Shown here: positions 1-10,770 of the stretch, one piece after another
Layout: each line of letters begins with the position of its first letter
Position numbering within the stretch: position 1 is the stretch's first letter
NCBI GenBank assembly: GCA_009731375.1
Contig: BJOX01000076.1
Span: forward strand, 130,226 to 192,765
Direction of reading: 5' to 3'
Origin: Paulinella micropora
Lineage: Eukaryota > Cercozoa > Imbricatea > Euglyphida
DNA length: 62,540 nucleotides
Made by a program: the position numbers and the translations under genes
Notes under the pieces: generated by a model
Seen by the model: only the letters and a program-made list of their open reading frames with translations
Databases searched by the model: none
Told to the model about the DNA's origin: nothing

Positions 1-299
1 GCCGGCAATACAGATCTTGTGCATGCAGACATTGCTCCTCGTTCCACCCAGAATCCTCAATCCCTCCATCACGTAAAACAATGTCGCTCTGGAGTAGTAT
101 TGCTGTCTGCTGCGCTTTTGGTGTAAAAACTTCGAAGTCAAAATCAAGCCTGGGACAGGCCATAAATTGTCCCACCCAAAGGCCACGCTCCTTGATGAAA
201 GCTTGAAGGCAGCCTGGGTGCTTTTGTGCCATGAAATAAATACCGACCGCGTCTTTAACCGCGTCTTTTACTTCCGAGCCTTGTCGCTGCAAGTAGGCT
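1..299 (-). CDS. Partial exon of an unknown protein, cut by the window edge
   Basis: Read on the minus strand, positions 299 to 1 are open for about 99 codons with balanced amino-acid composition (many Lys, Gln, Phe, Asp, plus two Cys and two Trp), unlike the low-complexity DNA that follows. The frame is closed upstream by a TAG within the AG-rich sequence near 310, which could be a splice acceptor. The segment is therefore better read as an internal or last exon than as a gene start. I recognise no family. It lies directly beside palindrome arrays of the kind found in the CACTA element at 11-16 kb, so it may belong to cargo of a related element, but it shares no obvious sequence with that transposase. 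Coding status is inferred only from the open frame and composition. Confidence 0.4.
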
Positions 300-429
300 T
301 GCACTACCTACATACAGAGATAAAAAGATACACACACACACATTTTAAATATCTGTATCTATATCAACCTATCTACCTATCTATCTATCTACCTATTTAC
401 CCATCTATCTATCCATCAATCTACCTATC

Positions 430-722
430 TACTAAGTGATGGGCACTAACCATGTAGTGATGGGCACTAAATATAGCACGTAGTGCTGGTCACTAACCAT
501 AGTGACGATCACTACAAAATAAAACACAGTGACCATCACTAACAATTTAGTGCGCATCACTTGCTATGTCTGCAATACTGAAATGACTATATATTTAGTG
601 ATGAGCACTACCAATGTAGTGATGGGCACTAAATATTCATACGTAGCGCTGGTCACTAACCATAGTGACGATCACTACAAAATAAAACACAGTGACCATC
701 ACTATCAATTTAGTGATGATCA
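430..722. repeat. Array of 15-bp near-palindromes TAGTG-N5-CACTA
   Basis: Repeated TAGTGATGGGCACTA, TAGTGACGATCACTA and TAGTGATGATCACTA-type sites, whose outer five bases are inverted complements. They sit in a longer unit that starts near 450, starts again near 616, and returns beyond the (TATC)n block near 1260. The outer pentamers are the CACTA/TAGTG signature of CACTA transposon ends, so this may be a non-autonomous or dead relative of the element at 11-16 kb. Confidence 0.8.
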
Positions 723-744
723 CTATCTATCTATCTATCTATCC

Positions 745-802
<58 letters not shown>

Positions 803-892
803 GTATCTATCTATGTATCTATCTATGTATCTATCTATCTATGTATCTATCTATCTATCTATCTATCTATGTATCCATCTATCTATGTATCC

Positions 893-927
<35 letters not shown>

Positions 928-1018
928 CATCTATATATCTATGTATCTATATATCTATGTATCTATATATCTATCTATCTATCTATCTTTGTATCTATCT
1001 ATCTACCTATCTACCTAT
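717..1018. repeat. (TATC)n microsatellite
   Basis: About 300 bp of TATC repeats with interspersed TATG and CATC variants. It separates two copies of the palindrome-bearing unit. The long open frames across it (Ile/Tyr/Leu/Ser repeats) result from the 4-bp period and are not proteins. A shorter TATG run follows at about 1120-1195. Confidence 0.95.
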
Positions 1019-1245
1019 GTACCTTGGACTCTAAGAATGCAGCGCAGTCTGCATCAGCGTCTTTCCATGCGTCGAAAGGACCTGTCTCCGACCTCAGGGC
1101 GTCCTTGTCCCCTAAGTGTTTTGTATGTATGTATGTATATTGAACAAATGTATGTATGTATGTATCTAATATTGTATGTATGTATGTATGTATGAATATT
1201 GTAAAATTGTATCTATTTTATGTAAAATTGTAACTACGACTACAT

Positions 1246-1565
1246 ACTAAGTGATGGGCACTAACTAGGTAGTGATGGGCACTAAATATTTATATGTAGT
1301 GCTGGTCACTAACAATAGTGACGATCACTACAAAATAAAACACAGTGACGATCACTAACAATCTAGTGCGCATCACTTACTATGTCATGTAATACTGAAA
1401 TGACTATACGTTTAGTGATGGTCACTAACCACTGAGTGATGATCACTAACAAGGAATAATTAGTGATGGTCACTGGCAATAGTGACTATCACTATCTACA
1501 CGTATCTAGTGATGAACACTAACAATTAAGTGCCCATCACTAAACTTCAGTGACTGTCACTATGA
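1246..1565. repeat. Second TAGTG-N5-CACTA palindrome array
   Basis: This repeats the unit seen at 430-722 almost base for base at its start (palindrome, spacer, palindrome, then the short spacer beginning ACAAAATAAAAC). It then continues with further palindromes up to 1562. The two arrays are in direct orientation around the microsatellite. Confidence 0.8.
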
Positions 1566-1567
1566 TG

Positions 1568-1607
<40 letters not shown>

Positions 1608-1780
1608 GGCAGAGAGCAGACAAAATTATGTGTCAGTTACGCAGACACACACACTGGAGAGAGAGAGAGAGAGAGAGTGAGAGTGAGAGAGAGTCTGAGA
1701 GAGAAAGGGAGAGAAAGAGAGAGAGAGGGAGAGAAAGAGAGATGAGAGAGTGAGAGAGAGTGAGAAAGAGAGAGAGAGAC

Positions 1781-1829
<49 letters not shown>

Positions 1830-1864
1830 AAGAGCTCGAGAGAGATGGGAGAGGGAGAGAGAGG

Positions 1865-1901
<37 letters not shown>

Positions 1902-2269
1902 GGAGAGAGAGAGAGATGAGAAAGAGAGAGTGAGAGAGAGAGAGTGAGAGAAAGAGAGAGTGAGAGAAAATATTAATTTTAATAACTATAATACAATATT
2001 AATACTGAGCCGCTGAATACTCATTTAATATTAATATCTTCCTTAATACACTCAACTGAATAATTAGGTTTCCACCTTTGATAAAGGTATAACTTACTAG
2101 CTATACTTTTTACGTGGACGTTCCCTGAGTCCAATTATAAAATTGTTCTTTCAATAAAAGCGAAGAAGAAGAAGAAGAGAGACAGAGAGGGAGAGAGAGA
2201 GGGAGAGAAAGAGAGAGAGAGAGAGAGATAGAGATAAAGAGCTCGAGAGAAATGGGACAGGGAGAGAGG

Positions 2270-2315
<46 letters not shown>

Positions 2316-2444
2316 GAGAGAGAGAGAGAGACCTACAGCCGTTGCATTAATATTGGACGACTTGCCGTCATCGATCTTTACTACTGTCGAATCGTGGGCA
2401 GTTTGAGATCGCGTGCACTTCGAGGGAGAATCTGGGCTTGTCTC

Positions 2445-2500
<56 letters not shown>
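1568..2500. repeat. (GA)n-rich low-complexity block
   Basis: GA/GAGAGG runs at about 1568-1968, 2166-2330 and 2445-2498, separated by two short unique stretches, the first AT-rich (1969-2165 and 2331-2440). No gene is visible. Open frames here encode Arg-Glu repeats and are artefacts of the dinucleotide. Confidence 0.9.
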
Positions 2501-2501
<1 letters not shown>

Positions 2502-2711
2502 GGAGTTCTTTTTTAAATTTTAAAAGAAAGCCCGCGCTTGAACCGTGCTTGCTTTACTGTTGCTCTCGCAGAATGTCGGTCGCGCCGGTCCCTCTCCGCC
2601 TCTCTCCCTTTAAATTTTTTATATGTGTCTTTTTTTTACTCTACAATAAACGGAAATGGTGCATGGCATTCATAGCTTGTGCTTGAAGACACCGTGCAGC
2701 ACGTGCTTTGT

Positions 2712-5700
2712 TTAAAAATTCAAAGCGCAGAAGACACCGTGCAGCATGTAGTTTGTCTTGTTTATTTGCTCGGCTGCTCTGGAGGTGGAAGGTCCGCCAG
2801 TCCACATAAACAGGGACGGCAAATTCAGGAAAAGCCCTGACGTTTGTGGTGCCCAATATTTGTCAATCATTGTACTTTGTAAGTTACTGCAAGCTACGTT
2901 CCCTGTGGGTCCGACCCCGTTTAGCCCCATGTAGTCGCAGCAGACGGTACAAATGCCAGAGGCAATGATATAGTATTGGGAATCGGAAAGATCGTAGAGA
3001 GTGTATTCGTTCCTAGTCAAAATGTGCCAGCCATAATTACACGCGCCTCCGGAAGTAATCCCCCGCAGATAAGGTGCGCCGCTTTGTCCATCGTTCAAAG
3101 TTGAACTTACCAAAAGCCCGGGGGTAGTGAAGCTCGCGGGGCAGCCAAAGACCCTATCAGCTGAGCGATAACTCACTCCGCTTGTCTTGTGAGAGCTACA
3201 GGCCCCGTAAAAGCAGCCCGTTGACGTTCCGCTGTACCAGCCGCTAGCGCAAGTGCAAGCATAGTTAGCTCCGCCTGTTCTTGTACAACCGGGGCAGCAC
3301 CACAAGCGAAAGTACACGTCCGCCATGGTAGCCCGCCCGCTGGCGGCCGGCTGGATCTTGGTGATCACGAACCTGTAATACGAGTACGGACCTGGCGCGC
3401 TTAATTGGTAAGTGCGCTCTTGCCCTTGTACCAGGGCCTGTGCATTGCTTATGGTCGACAAAACTTCCCACGACACCGCATCCCCGCTGCCTAAAAGTGC
3501 AAAGCTCACGGGATGGCCGGGGCACGCCGTGCTACCACCGCTTACGTACCTGCAGGCAAAAGAGTAGCTTGTCAGAACCACCGCCGCCGTTTTGGCTATT
3601 TGCACCCACTCGCCCGCGACGCCCGCCGTGCTCTGACCTCCCGTGTACGTCCCATCCGCTATGCTATAGACGGCGGCCGACGACCAAGTGTTTGAACTAG
3701 CGGTGTCTGCTCCCAGCAGCGTGTAGACCGACGAAGCATTGCTGCTACCGGTAACAGCCCAGGACCCCAACGTGTTGGAAGTCCACGTCTGGTGGAAGGA
3801 AGTATCGCAATCGGGCGGATAGTCACGATACGCATCGTAGTGGAAGCAGCCTTTGCCGAGCCCCCCGCCTGCCCAGCCCGCGTCGCAGGTGCAAGTGTAA
3901 CTTTCAGCGGGTGTGTTGGCGCACGAAGGACAGCACCAGGCCCTCAAGAACACCCTGCTAATCTGTGCATACGCACTGGGGCCCCCTGCGGGCACGGTCA
4001 GGGCGACGAGCCGGTACAACAAGTAACTTCCGAGCTGCGCTACCGTGTACGTACGCTCCTCGCCCAGGACAAAGGGATTCACAGAGGATTGGTACAGGTT
4101 CGTCCACTGCACTCCCCCGTCGTTGGATGCCATCAGCGCAAAACTGTTGGGCGGCAACACGTCCGTCGCAGCCAGGGCAAAATGGGTCACGACAAACGCC
4201 GTTGGGGCTGAGATACTCAGGTACTCACCCAAGAGGCCGCCGGTATTACATGTTGTAGTACCGATATAATTTCCTGCACTGTTATACTTTGCTGTACCCG
4301 CTTTCCAATAATAGCCGGTATATACCACCCGCGCTAGAGCTTCCAATAGTATACGTGTTAGAGCTAGAGGTATATGAAGAGCATGTGAAGTCCACGAAAT
4401 TCAGCGCATCATCACAGCTACTGCGCCAGGCTTCGCACTCGTTTATCTGCGGCGTGGGCGTGGGCGATGGTGTTGGGGAGCGTGTGGACGTCACGGAAAT
4501 GGTCGGCGACGTTGAGATGGTCGGCGACTGTGTCACGGACGGGGTGACAGAAGCGGATGGCGTCACAGATATCGTTGGTGTCACGGAAGCGGATGGCGTC
4601 ACAGATATCGTGGGCGTCGGCGTCACAGATATCGTCGGTGTCACGGAGAGGGTGGGCGTGCGGGAGGGTGTCGCGGACGGTGTCACAGAAGCGGATGGCG
4701 TCACAGATATCGTGGGCGTCGCCGTCACAGAAATAGTGGGCGTCACAGATATCGTGGGTGTGCGTGTCACAGATATAGTGGCAGTCACAGAAGCGGATGG
4801 CGTGACAGAAGCGGATGGTGTCACAGATATCGTGGACGTCGCCGTCACAGATATCGTCGGTGTCACGGAGAGGGTGGGCGTGCGGGAGGGTGTCGCGGAC
4901 GGTGTCACGGAAGCGGATGGCGTCACGGATATCGTGGGCGTCGGCGTCACGGAGATGGTGGGCGTCACAGATATCGTGGGCGTGCGTGTCACAGATATAG
5001 TGGCAGTCACAGAAGCGGATGGCGTGACAGAAGCGGATGGCGTCACAGATATCGTGGCCGTCGCCGTCGCGGACCGTGTCGCCGAGGTGGTGGGCGTCAC
5101 AGATATCGTGGCAGTCACGGACAGCGTCACAGATATAGTGGCAGTCACAGATATCGTGACAGAAGCGGATGGCGTCACAGATGTCGTGGCAGTCACAGAT
5201 ATTGTGGCAGTCATGGACGGCGTGGCAGTCACGGACGGCGTCACAGATATCGTGGCAGTCACAGATATCGTGGCAGTCATGGACGGCGTGGCAGTCACGG
5301 ACGGCGTCACAGATATCGTGGCAGTCACGGACGGCGTGACAGAAGCGGATGGCGTCACGGATATCGTGGCAGTCACGGAAGGCGTGGAAGTCACGGACGG
5401 CGTGAAAGAAGCGGATGGTGTCACAGATATCGTGGCAGTCACGGAGGGCGTGGCAGTCACGGACGGCGTCACAGATATAGTGGCAGTCACGGAAGGCGTG
5501 GCAGTCACGGACGGCGTCACAGATATAGTGGCAGTCACGGAAGGCGTGAAAGAAGCGGATGGTGTCACAGATATCGTGGCAGTCACGGACGGCGTCACAG
5601 ATATCGTGGCAGTCACAGATATCGTGGCAGTCACGGACGGCGTCACAGATATCGTGGCAGTCACGGAAGGCGTGAAAGAAGCGGATGGTGTCACAGAGAT

Positions 5701-6590
5701 CGTGGCAGTCACGGACGGCGTCACAGATATCGTGGCAGTCACGGAAGGCGTGACAGAAGCGGATGGTGTCACATAAGAGGATGGCGTCACAGATATCGTG
5801 GCAGTCACGGAAGGCGTGACAGAAGCGGATGGCGTCATATAAGAGGATGGTGTCACAGAAGCGGATGGCGTCACAGAAGCGGACGGCGTGGCAGATATCG
5901 TGACAGAAGCGGACGGCGTCACAGAAGCGGATGGCGTGGCAGATATCGTGGCAGAAACGGATGGCGTCACGGACGCCGTCATCGAGGACGTGGGCGACGC
6001 GGTGGACGTGCTCGAAGCCCCCGGGCTTAACGATGGCATTCTCGGGTTCGACGTGGTCACTGACACGGTCGGCGTCAGCGACGGCGTCACCGAAGCGGAT
6101 GGCGTCACGGACGGCAGCCACTGTTGGCACGCAAACGGGGCCTGCCAGTTCTCGAGCTGCGCCGACTGCACCAATTGCAGGCACGTCTGCTCCGTCCAGG
6201 TCACGGCCCAGCCGCTGAGATTTCGCGCCAGCAGCGGCGCGCCTGCCAGCATGCCGGTGGCGTCCTGCAGGCTGTCCAGCGCCCACCGCGCCAGGTCAGC
6301 CTGCAGCGCGGTGGCGTTCGCGAACAGGCCGGTCGCGTTCACGACGCGCGACACGTTCCAGCTCTCTAAGCCCACGATTGTCGCGACTGTCGTGCCGGCG
6401 AACATCAACGACACGTCCCGCGCCTGCGACACGTCCCAGGCGCTGACGTTGGCAAACGTCAGGCACGGCGAGTTGGCGAAGGCGCCCGTCAGCACCAGCG
6501 CCGAACGCGGGTCAAGGCCCGACACGTCGACGCACTTCACCGGCAGCCCGGAGAAGCTGAATTCGAAGCTCGTGATCTCTACGTCGCAGC
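2712..6590 (-). CDS. DUF285/BspA-like surface protein with Ser/Thr-Pro stalk and discoidin-like repeats (5' end missing, one frameshift)
   Basis: In order on the minus strand: about 130 residues of DUF285-type repeats (TAFANSPxLxF, xWDVSxxRD, LExWNVS signatures) near 6590-6170; a long S-V-T-P-S/T repeat stalk (about 6100-4450); a short Cys-bearing segment; then two copies of a roughly 170-residue module ending in R(L/V)WCCP-C and each followed by a Cys-rich EGF-like turn (near 3930-3850 and 3290-3200); and a unique C-terminus. These are hallmarks of extracellular adhesin or mucin-like proteins. The signal peptide and PKD-like N-terminus present in the relatives at 20964, 26289 and 29725 are absent. 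The frame is lost once, around 4320-4346, by one base. A CAG acceptor-like site at about 6591 could mean an upstream exon instead of truncation. The 3' stop is TAA. The family assignment is good; native expression is unproven. Confidence 0.75.
4440..6110 (-). repeat. Coding minisatellite encoding the Ser-Val-Thr-Pro stalk
   Basis: Degenerate tandem repeat of short units (coding strand roughly ATATCTGTGAC, GCCATCCGCTTCTGTCACG and similar) encoding alternating SVTPSA, SVTATI and SVTP. Such proline/threonine-rich stalks are usually O-glycosylated spacers. The opposite strand is also open for 495 codons (4289-5776), but only as a by-product of the repeat. Confidence 0.9.
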
Positions 6591-6596
6591 CTGCCT

Positions 6597-7684
6597 GTGA
6601 TGTTTGTGAACTGGTCGCACGCTTTCTGCTGGACAAGCTCGAGTGCCGCGCCACTTCTTCGCGGGGGGCTCCACGCAAACAAGTTTATGTATGGTTAGCG
6701 GACCTCGACTTGGGGGAGACCGTGGTACTCGCCAGCGCGTTGTTGTACCGCACCTTCCGAACTTTCTCCATCCCAAAAGGCCTCTTGGAGTGGGTCCTGT
6801 GGTACAGCACGCCCTTTCGCACGGTGGCTAAGGAATCTCCGGGGCTGTGGGCGGCGTTCCGTGTCCTCCAGTTCAGGCCGTTGGATCCGGTGAAATTTCA
6901 TGCCAGAAATCTCGAGAACGCAATCTACAAAGACGTCAATGCGGGCCGTAAACATCGCCTGAGCAGTCTGGCAACGCAAATAGCATCCGGTGGGCTAACC
7001 TGGCTGCTGGTCCGATTGCACACAGAGCAGCGACACGAAACCTATCTGCACAACATTATAAGAGAGAAACTGTTTGTGGAGAACGCCTTGCAATGGGGCC
7101 ACGCCACCGCCCTAGCCGACGCCCTGCGCTTACTGCAGTTTAACGTTGACGCCCCGGTGGAGCGGAACCAGACCAAGGCCACGCTAGCGTGGCACGCCGC
7201 CGACCAAGCCAAGCCAGCGGAATTAGATTTCTGGTTGCTCGCGGGCGCGTCGCCCGCGGTGTCTGTCGAGGTCAGTGTGCTGAGCGCCTGCCTGAACAGC
7301 GAACAACCTTTCGGCAGACGCCTGGACTGCCTGAAGGCCCTGCAAAAACACGCGCGGCTGGCTTCCGGGGACGGGACCCTCAAGCCCCCGCTCAGCGGCG
7401 ATGAAGTCGGCCGCGCGATCGAACAGTACGTGCTTGGGTGGTCCGAAAACCACCGGGACTCACAAGAAGAGATGGAAAAGCTCGTCGGAGGGGCCCTGCG
7501 CTTGCAGCCGCCAAGAGAGACCCGGCGCACAAGGGAGTCCGTGGGTGGTGTGCCTAACAACGTGGCGCATTTGCCAAGGTCCGCCGGCTCTCACTTCAAG
7601 GCACAAGGGCCGAGCTACGAAGAAGAAGAAGACGACGACGTCGGGCGTGTCACGAACGGATTTCGAAAGGCAACAATTGTTTGA
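6597..7684 (+). CDS. Unknown GC-rich gene, 5'-truncated, head-to-head with the DUF285 gene
   Basis: About 360 codons in a frame that runs in without a Met from the antisense of the neighbouring surface-protein gene. The clearly protein-like part begins around 6605 (an ELVARFLLDKLE helix) and ends with an acidic EEEEDDDVG stretch before TGA. It is rich in Leu, Ala and Trp with helical periodicity, and has no motif I recognise. No in-frame ATG exists before position about 7470, so the natural start is missing or lies in another exon. Its 5' limit coincides within about 10 bp with the 5' limit of the DUF285 gene on the other strand, which suggests a rearrangement junction or a shared intron region. 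Confidence 0.55.
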
Positions 7685-8095
7685 GACCGTTGAATAGACT
7701 TTCAAACCCCTCCCCCCGCCTTTCGCGCCTCTCTCTCTCCCTCTTTTTTCCCTTTCGCCGGCTTTTCCCTCGACACATTTCTTTCTTTCCCTTTGGTTNN
7801 NNNNNNNNTAGCCCCCGCCGGCGGAAAAAAAAAACAAACCGAGATCCCCTTGGGTGCATTAAAAAAAGTTCATTTTCTTTTACCGACTGGTTTTTTTATA
7901 CTGACGGAACACCACTGATGGAAGGAAAAACGGGGAGGGGGGGGGCTCCAACCATGCGCAACAAATCTTCCCCTGCTTCCACCCGCAAACTTAAAAAAAA
8001 GTAGACAGCCCCCAAAAAACGCAGGGTGGAACGCGAAGGGAGAAGGGGGTGGGGGGAGTGGGAGGCGGTGGATGGAAGGGAAGACCAAGAAAAAA
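7685..8095. other. Low-complexity intergenic stretch with a 10-N gap
   Basis: Pyrimidine-rich then purine-rich sequence around a gap at 7799-7808, with short G runs at 7934-7947. No gene seen. It separates two plus-strand genes and could hold the promoter of the next one. Confidence 0.6.
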
Positions 8096-8761
8096 ATGAG
8101 CGAGGCGGGCTACGCGGAGCTGTGCACTGCCAGCGCAAGGGCACAGGCAACCAGCGAGGCCCTGGAACGGTCGCACCAAAAGCTCAACCCAGGGCTGGAT
8201 CAGGCACAGCGCCTGGACCTACTAGCAAGATTCAGCGGTTCTGTTTTCTGCTGCCCTGACCACGCGACCGACGGCTTCTGCCCGGTCGGCAGGATCAGGG
8301 CGTTGGAGTGCCTGCGCGACCTGGCCGTGCACGTGTTCCCCGGGCGGCCTGCGGTGCTGCTGGCCATGCCACTGCCATCCGTAGCACAGGCGGTGCTGAA
8401 GGCGTTGCCTTGTCGCGGCACTGAGCGCTGGCTGCGGCAGTACAAGCAACTGTGCAAGGTACTCAGGTTTCTGGGCGACGGCTCGTGGCTGCAACAGAAC
8501 TGCGCCCGGTGGACCCTCCCCAAGCTGGCCGAGAACCTCACTAGGGCCGGTTGCTGCTCGGTGTGGGGGCGCAAGCTACACTGGCTGGGCTTGACGCAGC
8601 ACCTCGCCGCAGAAAATGCGGGCCCGCTCCGGGACGACACCATGCTGTGGAAGGCGGCGCGAACGTTCCTGCAGGGCCTGGGGGAACTGGTGCCGCGGTC
8701 GCTGCCGGCGCTGCGGCTGCCACAGTCGGCAGACGTCTTGCGTTGCTACCACATCATCGAT
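8096..8761 (+). CDS. Unknown protein, first exon ending at a GTAAGT splice donor
   Basis: ATG at 8096 (MSEAGYAEL; an in-frame ATG also lies at 8072) opens 222 codons of GC-rich sequence with good protein composition, including CCPDHATDGFCPVG near residue 52. The similarity to helical repeat proteins is only impressionistic and I assign no family. At 8762 the sequence reads GTAAGTAAG, a canonical spliceosomal 5' splice site, exactly where base composition drops from GC-rich to AT-rich. The frame continues only 12 codons past it. The downstream exon is not visible: the next 7 kb are the virus-like island and the CACTA element, both of which would lie in or beyond this intron. Style and composition match the gene at 6597. 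Confidence 0.6.
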
Positions 8762-8770
8762 GTAAGTAAG

Positions 8771-9570
8771 CTAGTCAAAGTTTATGTTAGTTTCAAATAA
8801 TATGTCAAGCCACCGTCTTATTGTCCTGATTACACAGTCAACAATAGCAAGAGGCCTGTGGTCACCCACTTCAACCGTCAGGTGTTGAATATTGTTCTCT
8901 CTTAAGTAATCTTTGACCGCTCCTTTATATTCACTCCCGCTATCAGTCGTAATTGATTCATGTGTGTATGGCATTGATTTTAAAGCTAAATAAACTTCCT
9001 TCATCATTTTATTTTAAAGGGGTTTAATGATTAAAAATCTGCTGTGAGTGTCTATCCAATTCCAAACATAGTTTTTATTTCCTTTCTTATCTTTTAGTTT
9101 TGACATATCGGCGACGTCTACAAAAACTTGCTTTAGTGGTTTGACAGACCATATTGTATTCCATCTATCGGTTAAGTGCTTATTGTTCCTTTCTTTCATC
9201 TTCGTCTTCAACACATCCGGTTTCACTATTTTGTGTATTTCCTGTATGTTTATAGTCCATCGCAGACACTCCGCCTCCGCACCTCCAAGTTTTGGTGAAG
9301 CTTTTTCAAAAGGTTCATATTAATAATAGTATAATTTTTTCAATGATTCTTCAAACAGCGGGTCAGTGTATTTTTGTGTTCCACTACTGTTTCCAAATGT
9401 TTCATATTCAAGATAGTTAATAAAGGGATGAACTACAACTGAGTCAAATTTTGAGTATTGGCATAAAGTACATACTCTCACCATATTATTATGAATACAG
9501 TATTGAACATTTTCTTTTCGTTTTCGGATATAAACCCTACACTGCAGAGACGGTAAGTTCGCCTTCCATC
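8771..9570 (-). pseudogene. Retroviral-type (rve) integrase remnant, Polinton/virus-like
   Basis: Read on the minus strand, one frame spans the block with two internal TAA codons (near 9318 and 9011). It contains a CTLC zinc-finger-like site near 9450, a linker, then a DDE core: first Asp in FVDVADMSKLK, second in TTDSGSEYKG. The position expected to hold the catalytic Glu (normally in G-I-V-E-R) reads AIVDC, so the Glu is replaced by Asp and the following Arg is lost. This core is typical of integrases of Polinton/Maverick elements, polinton-like viruses and virophages, and also occurs in Ginger and LTR elements. The stops plus the changed catalytic residue indicate a dead copy. It is AT-rich, unlike the GC-rich exon 10 bp away. 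Confidence 0.7.
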
Positions 9571-9664
9571 ATAAAATAATATTACATAGGCTTTTCACGA
9601 CGACAATATCCTCATTTCTTAATCATACCGGTTCTAATACTTAATGACACCTAATGTTTTATCT

Positions 9665-10019
9665 TTACATCTTACTTTCTTCTTTCTCTAGTTCAAAATA
9701 ATAATTAGAACAGAATTCATAAGTATAAAATCGGTCGAATGCATCATCTATTGCTGTAATATTTCTGTTAGCTAAACACAGAGTTAATCCACACACATAA
9801 TAACTATTGACATCATACGCAAAACGATTATATAGATAATACATAATATAAGCCTTGTCTGCCGACGAATTCGGGGTGGCCACCTGTTAATCTGTTTATA
9901 ATGCGCAGTGCGGTTGGAGTTGTAATAAGATACCATCTTGTTTTGCCTCTAGGCCTGATGTAGTCTCCTCGTCGCTCAATAAGGTAGAGCTCAAATAGTT
10001 CTGGTTGGTATTGGTCCAT
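9665..10019 (-). pseudogene. Small unknown protein of the AT-rich island, one frameshift
   Basis: Two overlapping minus-strand frames (10019-9828 and 9883-9665) appear to be one reading unit. The first starts MDQYQPELFELYLIERRGD and runs to about 9850; the second carries on with Tyr/Asn/Phe-rich sequence ending KEESKM. A single frameshift near 9850 would join them into roughly 110 residues. I recognise no family. Small Tyr- and Asn-rich proteins are common in AT-rich virus-like elements, and its position between the integrase and the charged protein suggests element cargo. Confidence 0.4.
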
Positions 10020-10074
10020 TGTATATACAAACGGACATGTAATGGCAAGCTCTTAATTTCAATCATACACTATA

Positions 10075-10620
10075 TTAAAACTTTAAAAATATCTTTGAAA
10101 CATCATTGTTTTCTTTTTTTGGTTTCTCGGATTGTTGATTGTAAACATTGACACTAACGCGGCTAGACTTCTTACCGCCCTTCTTAGGCTTATGCTCTTC
10201 CTCTTCTTCCTCACTTTCGCTTTCGCTGTTCTCGCTTTCTTCCAGTTCTGGTAATTTCTTTTTTACCGCTTTCTTCGCTTTATTGTTTTTGGTCTTAAGT
10301 TTCATACCAGCAACCCGTCGGGCGACAATATCTACAAAGTCTTGCTCTACTTCATCGTCCGAACTGTTTTCATCAATCTGCTCACCATCCGTTCCGTCAA
10401 TCATATCTTTTGCCAACTGCTTCTTAGACGTATGGTTAATCTTTTCGTCTGCAGTCATTTCTTTTACATTCTTACTCTCTTCCTCCGCGAGTAGTCCCTT
10501 AGCCCTTTCAATCTTTCTCTGCCTCGCATATTCCTTCTTCATTATGGTCGCTTTTTCAAGGTTCTTTATGACGATCTCTCTATTACCTATTTGATTTTTA
10601 AAACAAACTTGTGTTTGCAT
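10075..10620 (-). CDS. Highly charged Lys/Glu-rich protein of the AT-rich island
   Basis: 181 codons with an ATG start at 10620 and no internal lesion. The N-terminal third is basic and helical (coiled-coil-like). The C-terminal half alternates acidic blocks (EESENSESESEEEEEE) and Lys-rich blocks (KAKKAVKKK), followed by a Ser/Asn tail. Such composition is seen in nucleic-acid-binding or scaffold proteins, but no specific family is supported. It lies between the unknown small protein and the tail-fibre-like ORF and is the only undamaged gene in the island. Confidence 0.5.
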   Translation of the reverse strand: MQTQVCFKNQIGNREIVIKNLEKATIMKKEYARQRKIERAKGLLAEEESKNVKEMTADEKINHTSKKQLAKDMIDGTDGEQIDENSSDDEVEQDFVDIVARRVAGMKLKTKNNKAKKAVKKKLPELEESENSESESEEEEEEHKPKKGGKKSSRVSVNVYNQQSEKPKKENNDVSKIFLKF

Positions 10621-10770
10621 CGGTTATATATCTAACCAAACATAATTTTTAACTGATTAATTATTATCCAATATATATAATACTGACGCAATACAAAAGT
10701 TTGTTAGACTTTATGAGTTGGCCTGTGACTCTTTAGAATACTTAATTTAGAGTTAACTAACACGAACATA

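Noticed and set aside
529-1195. Open frames of up to 204 codons with Ile/Tyr/Leu/Ser repeats
   Set aside because: They follow from the 4-bp TATC period, which has no stop in any frame, and have no protein-like ends.
4289-5776. 495-codon plus-strand ORF of V-T-D-I-V / E-A-D-G-V repeats
   Set aside because: It is the exact antisense of the Ser-Val-Thr-Pro stalk of the DUF285 gene, which has flanking recognisable domains on the other strand.
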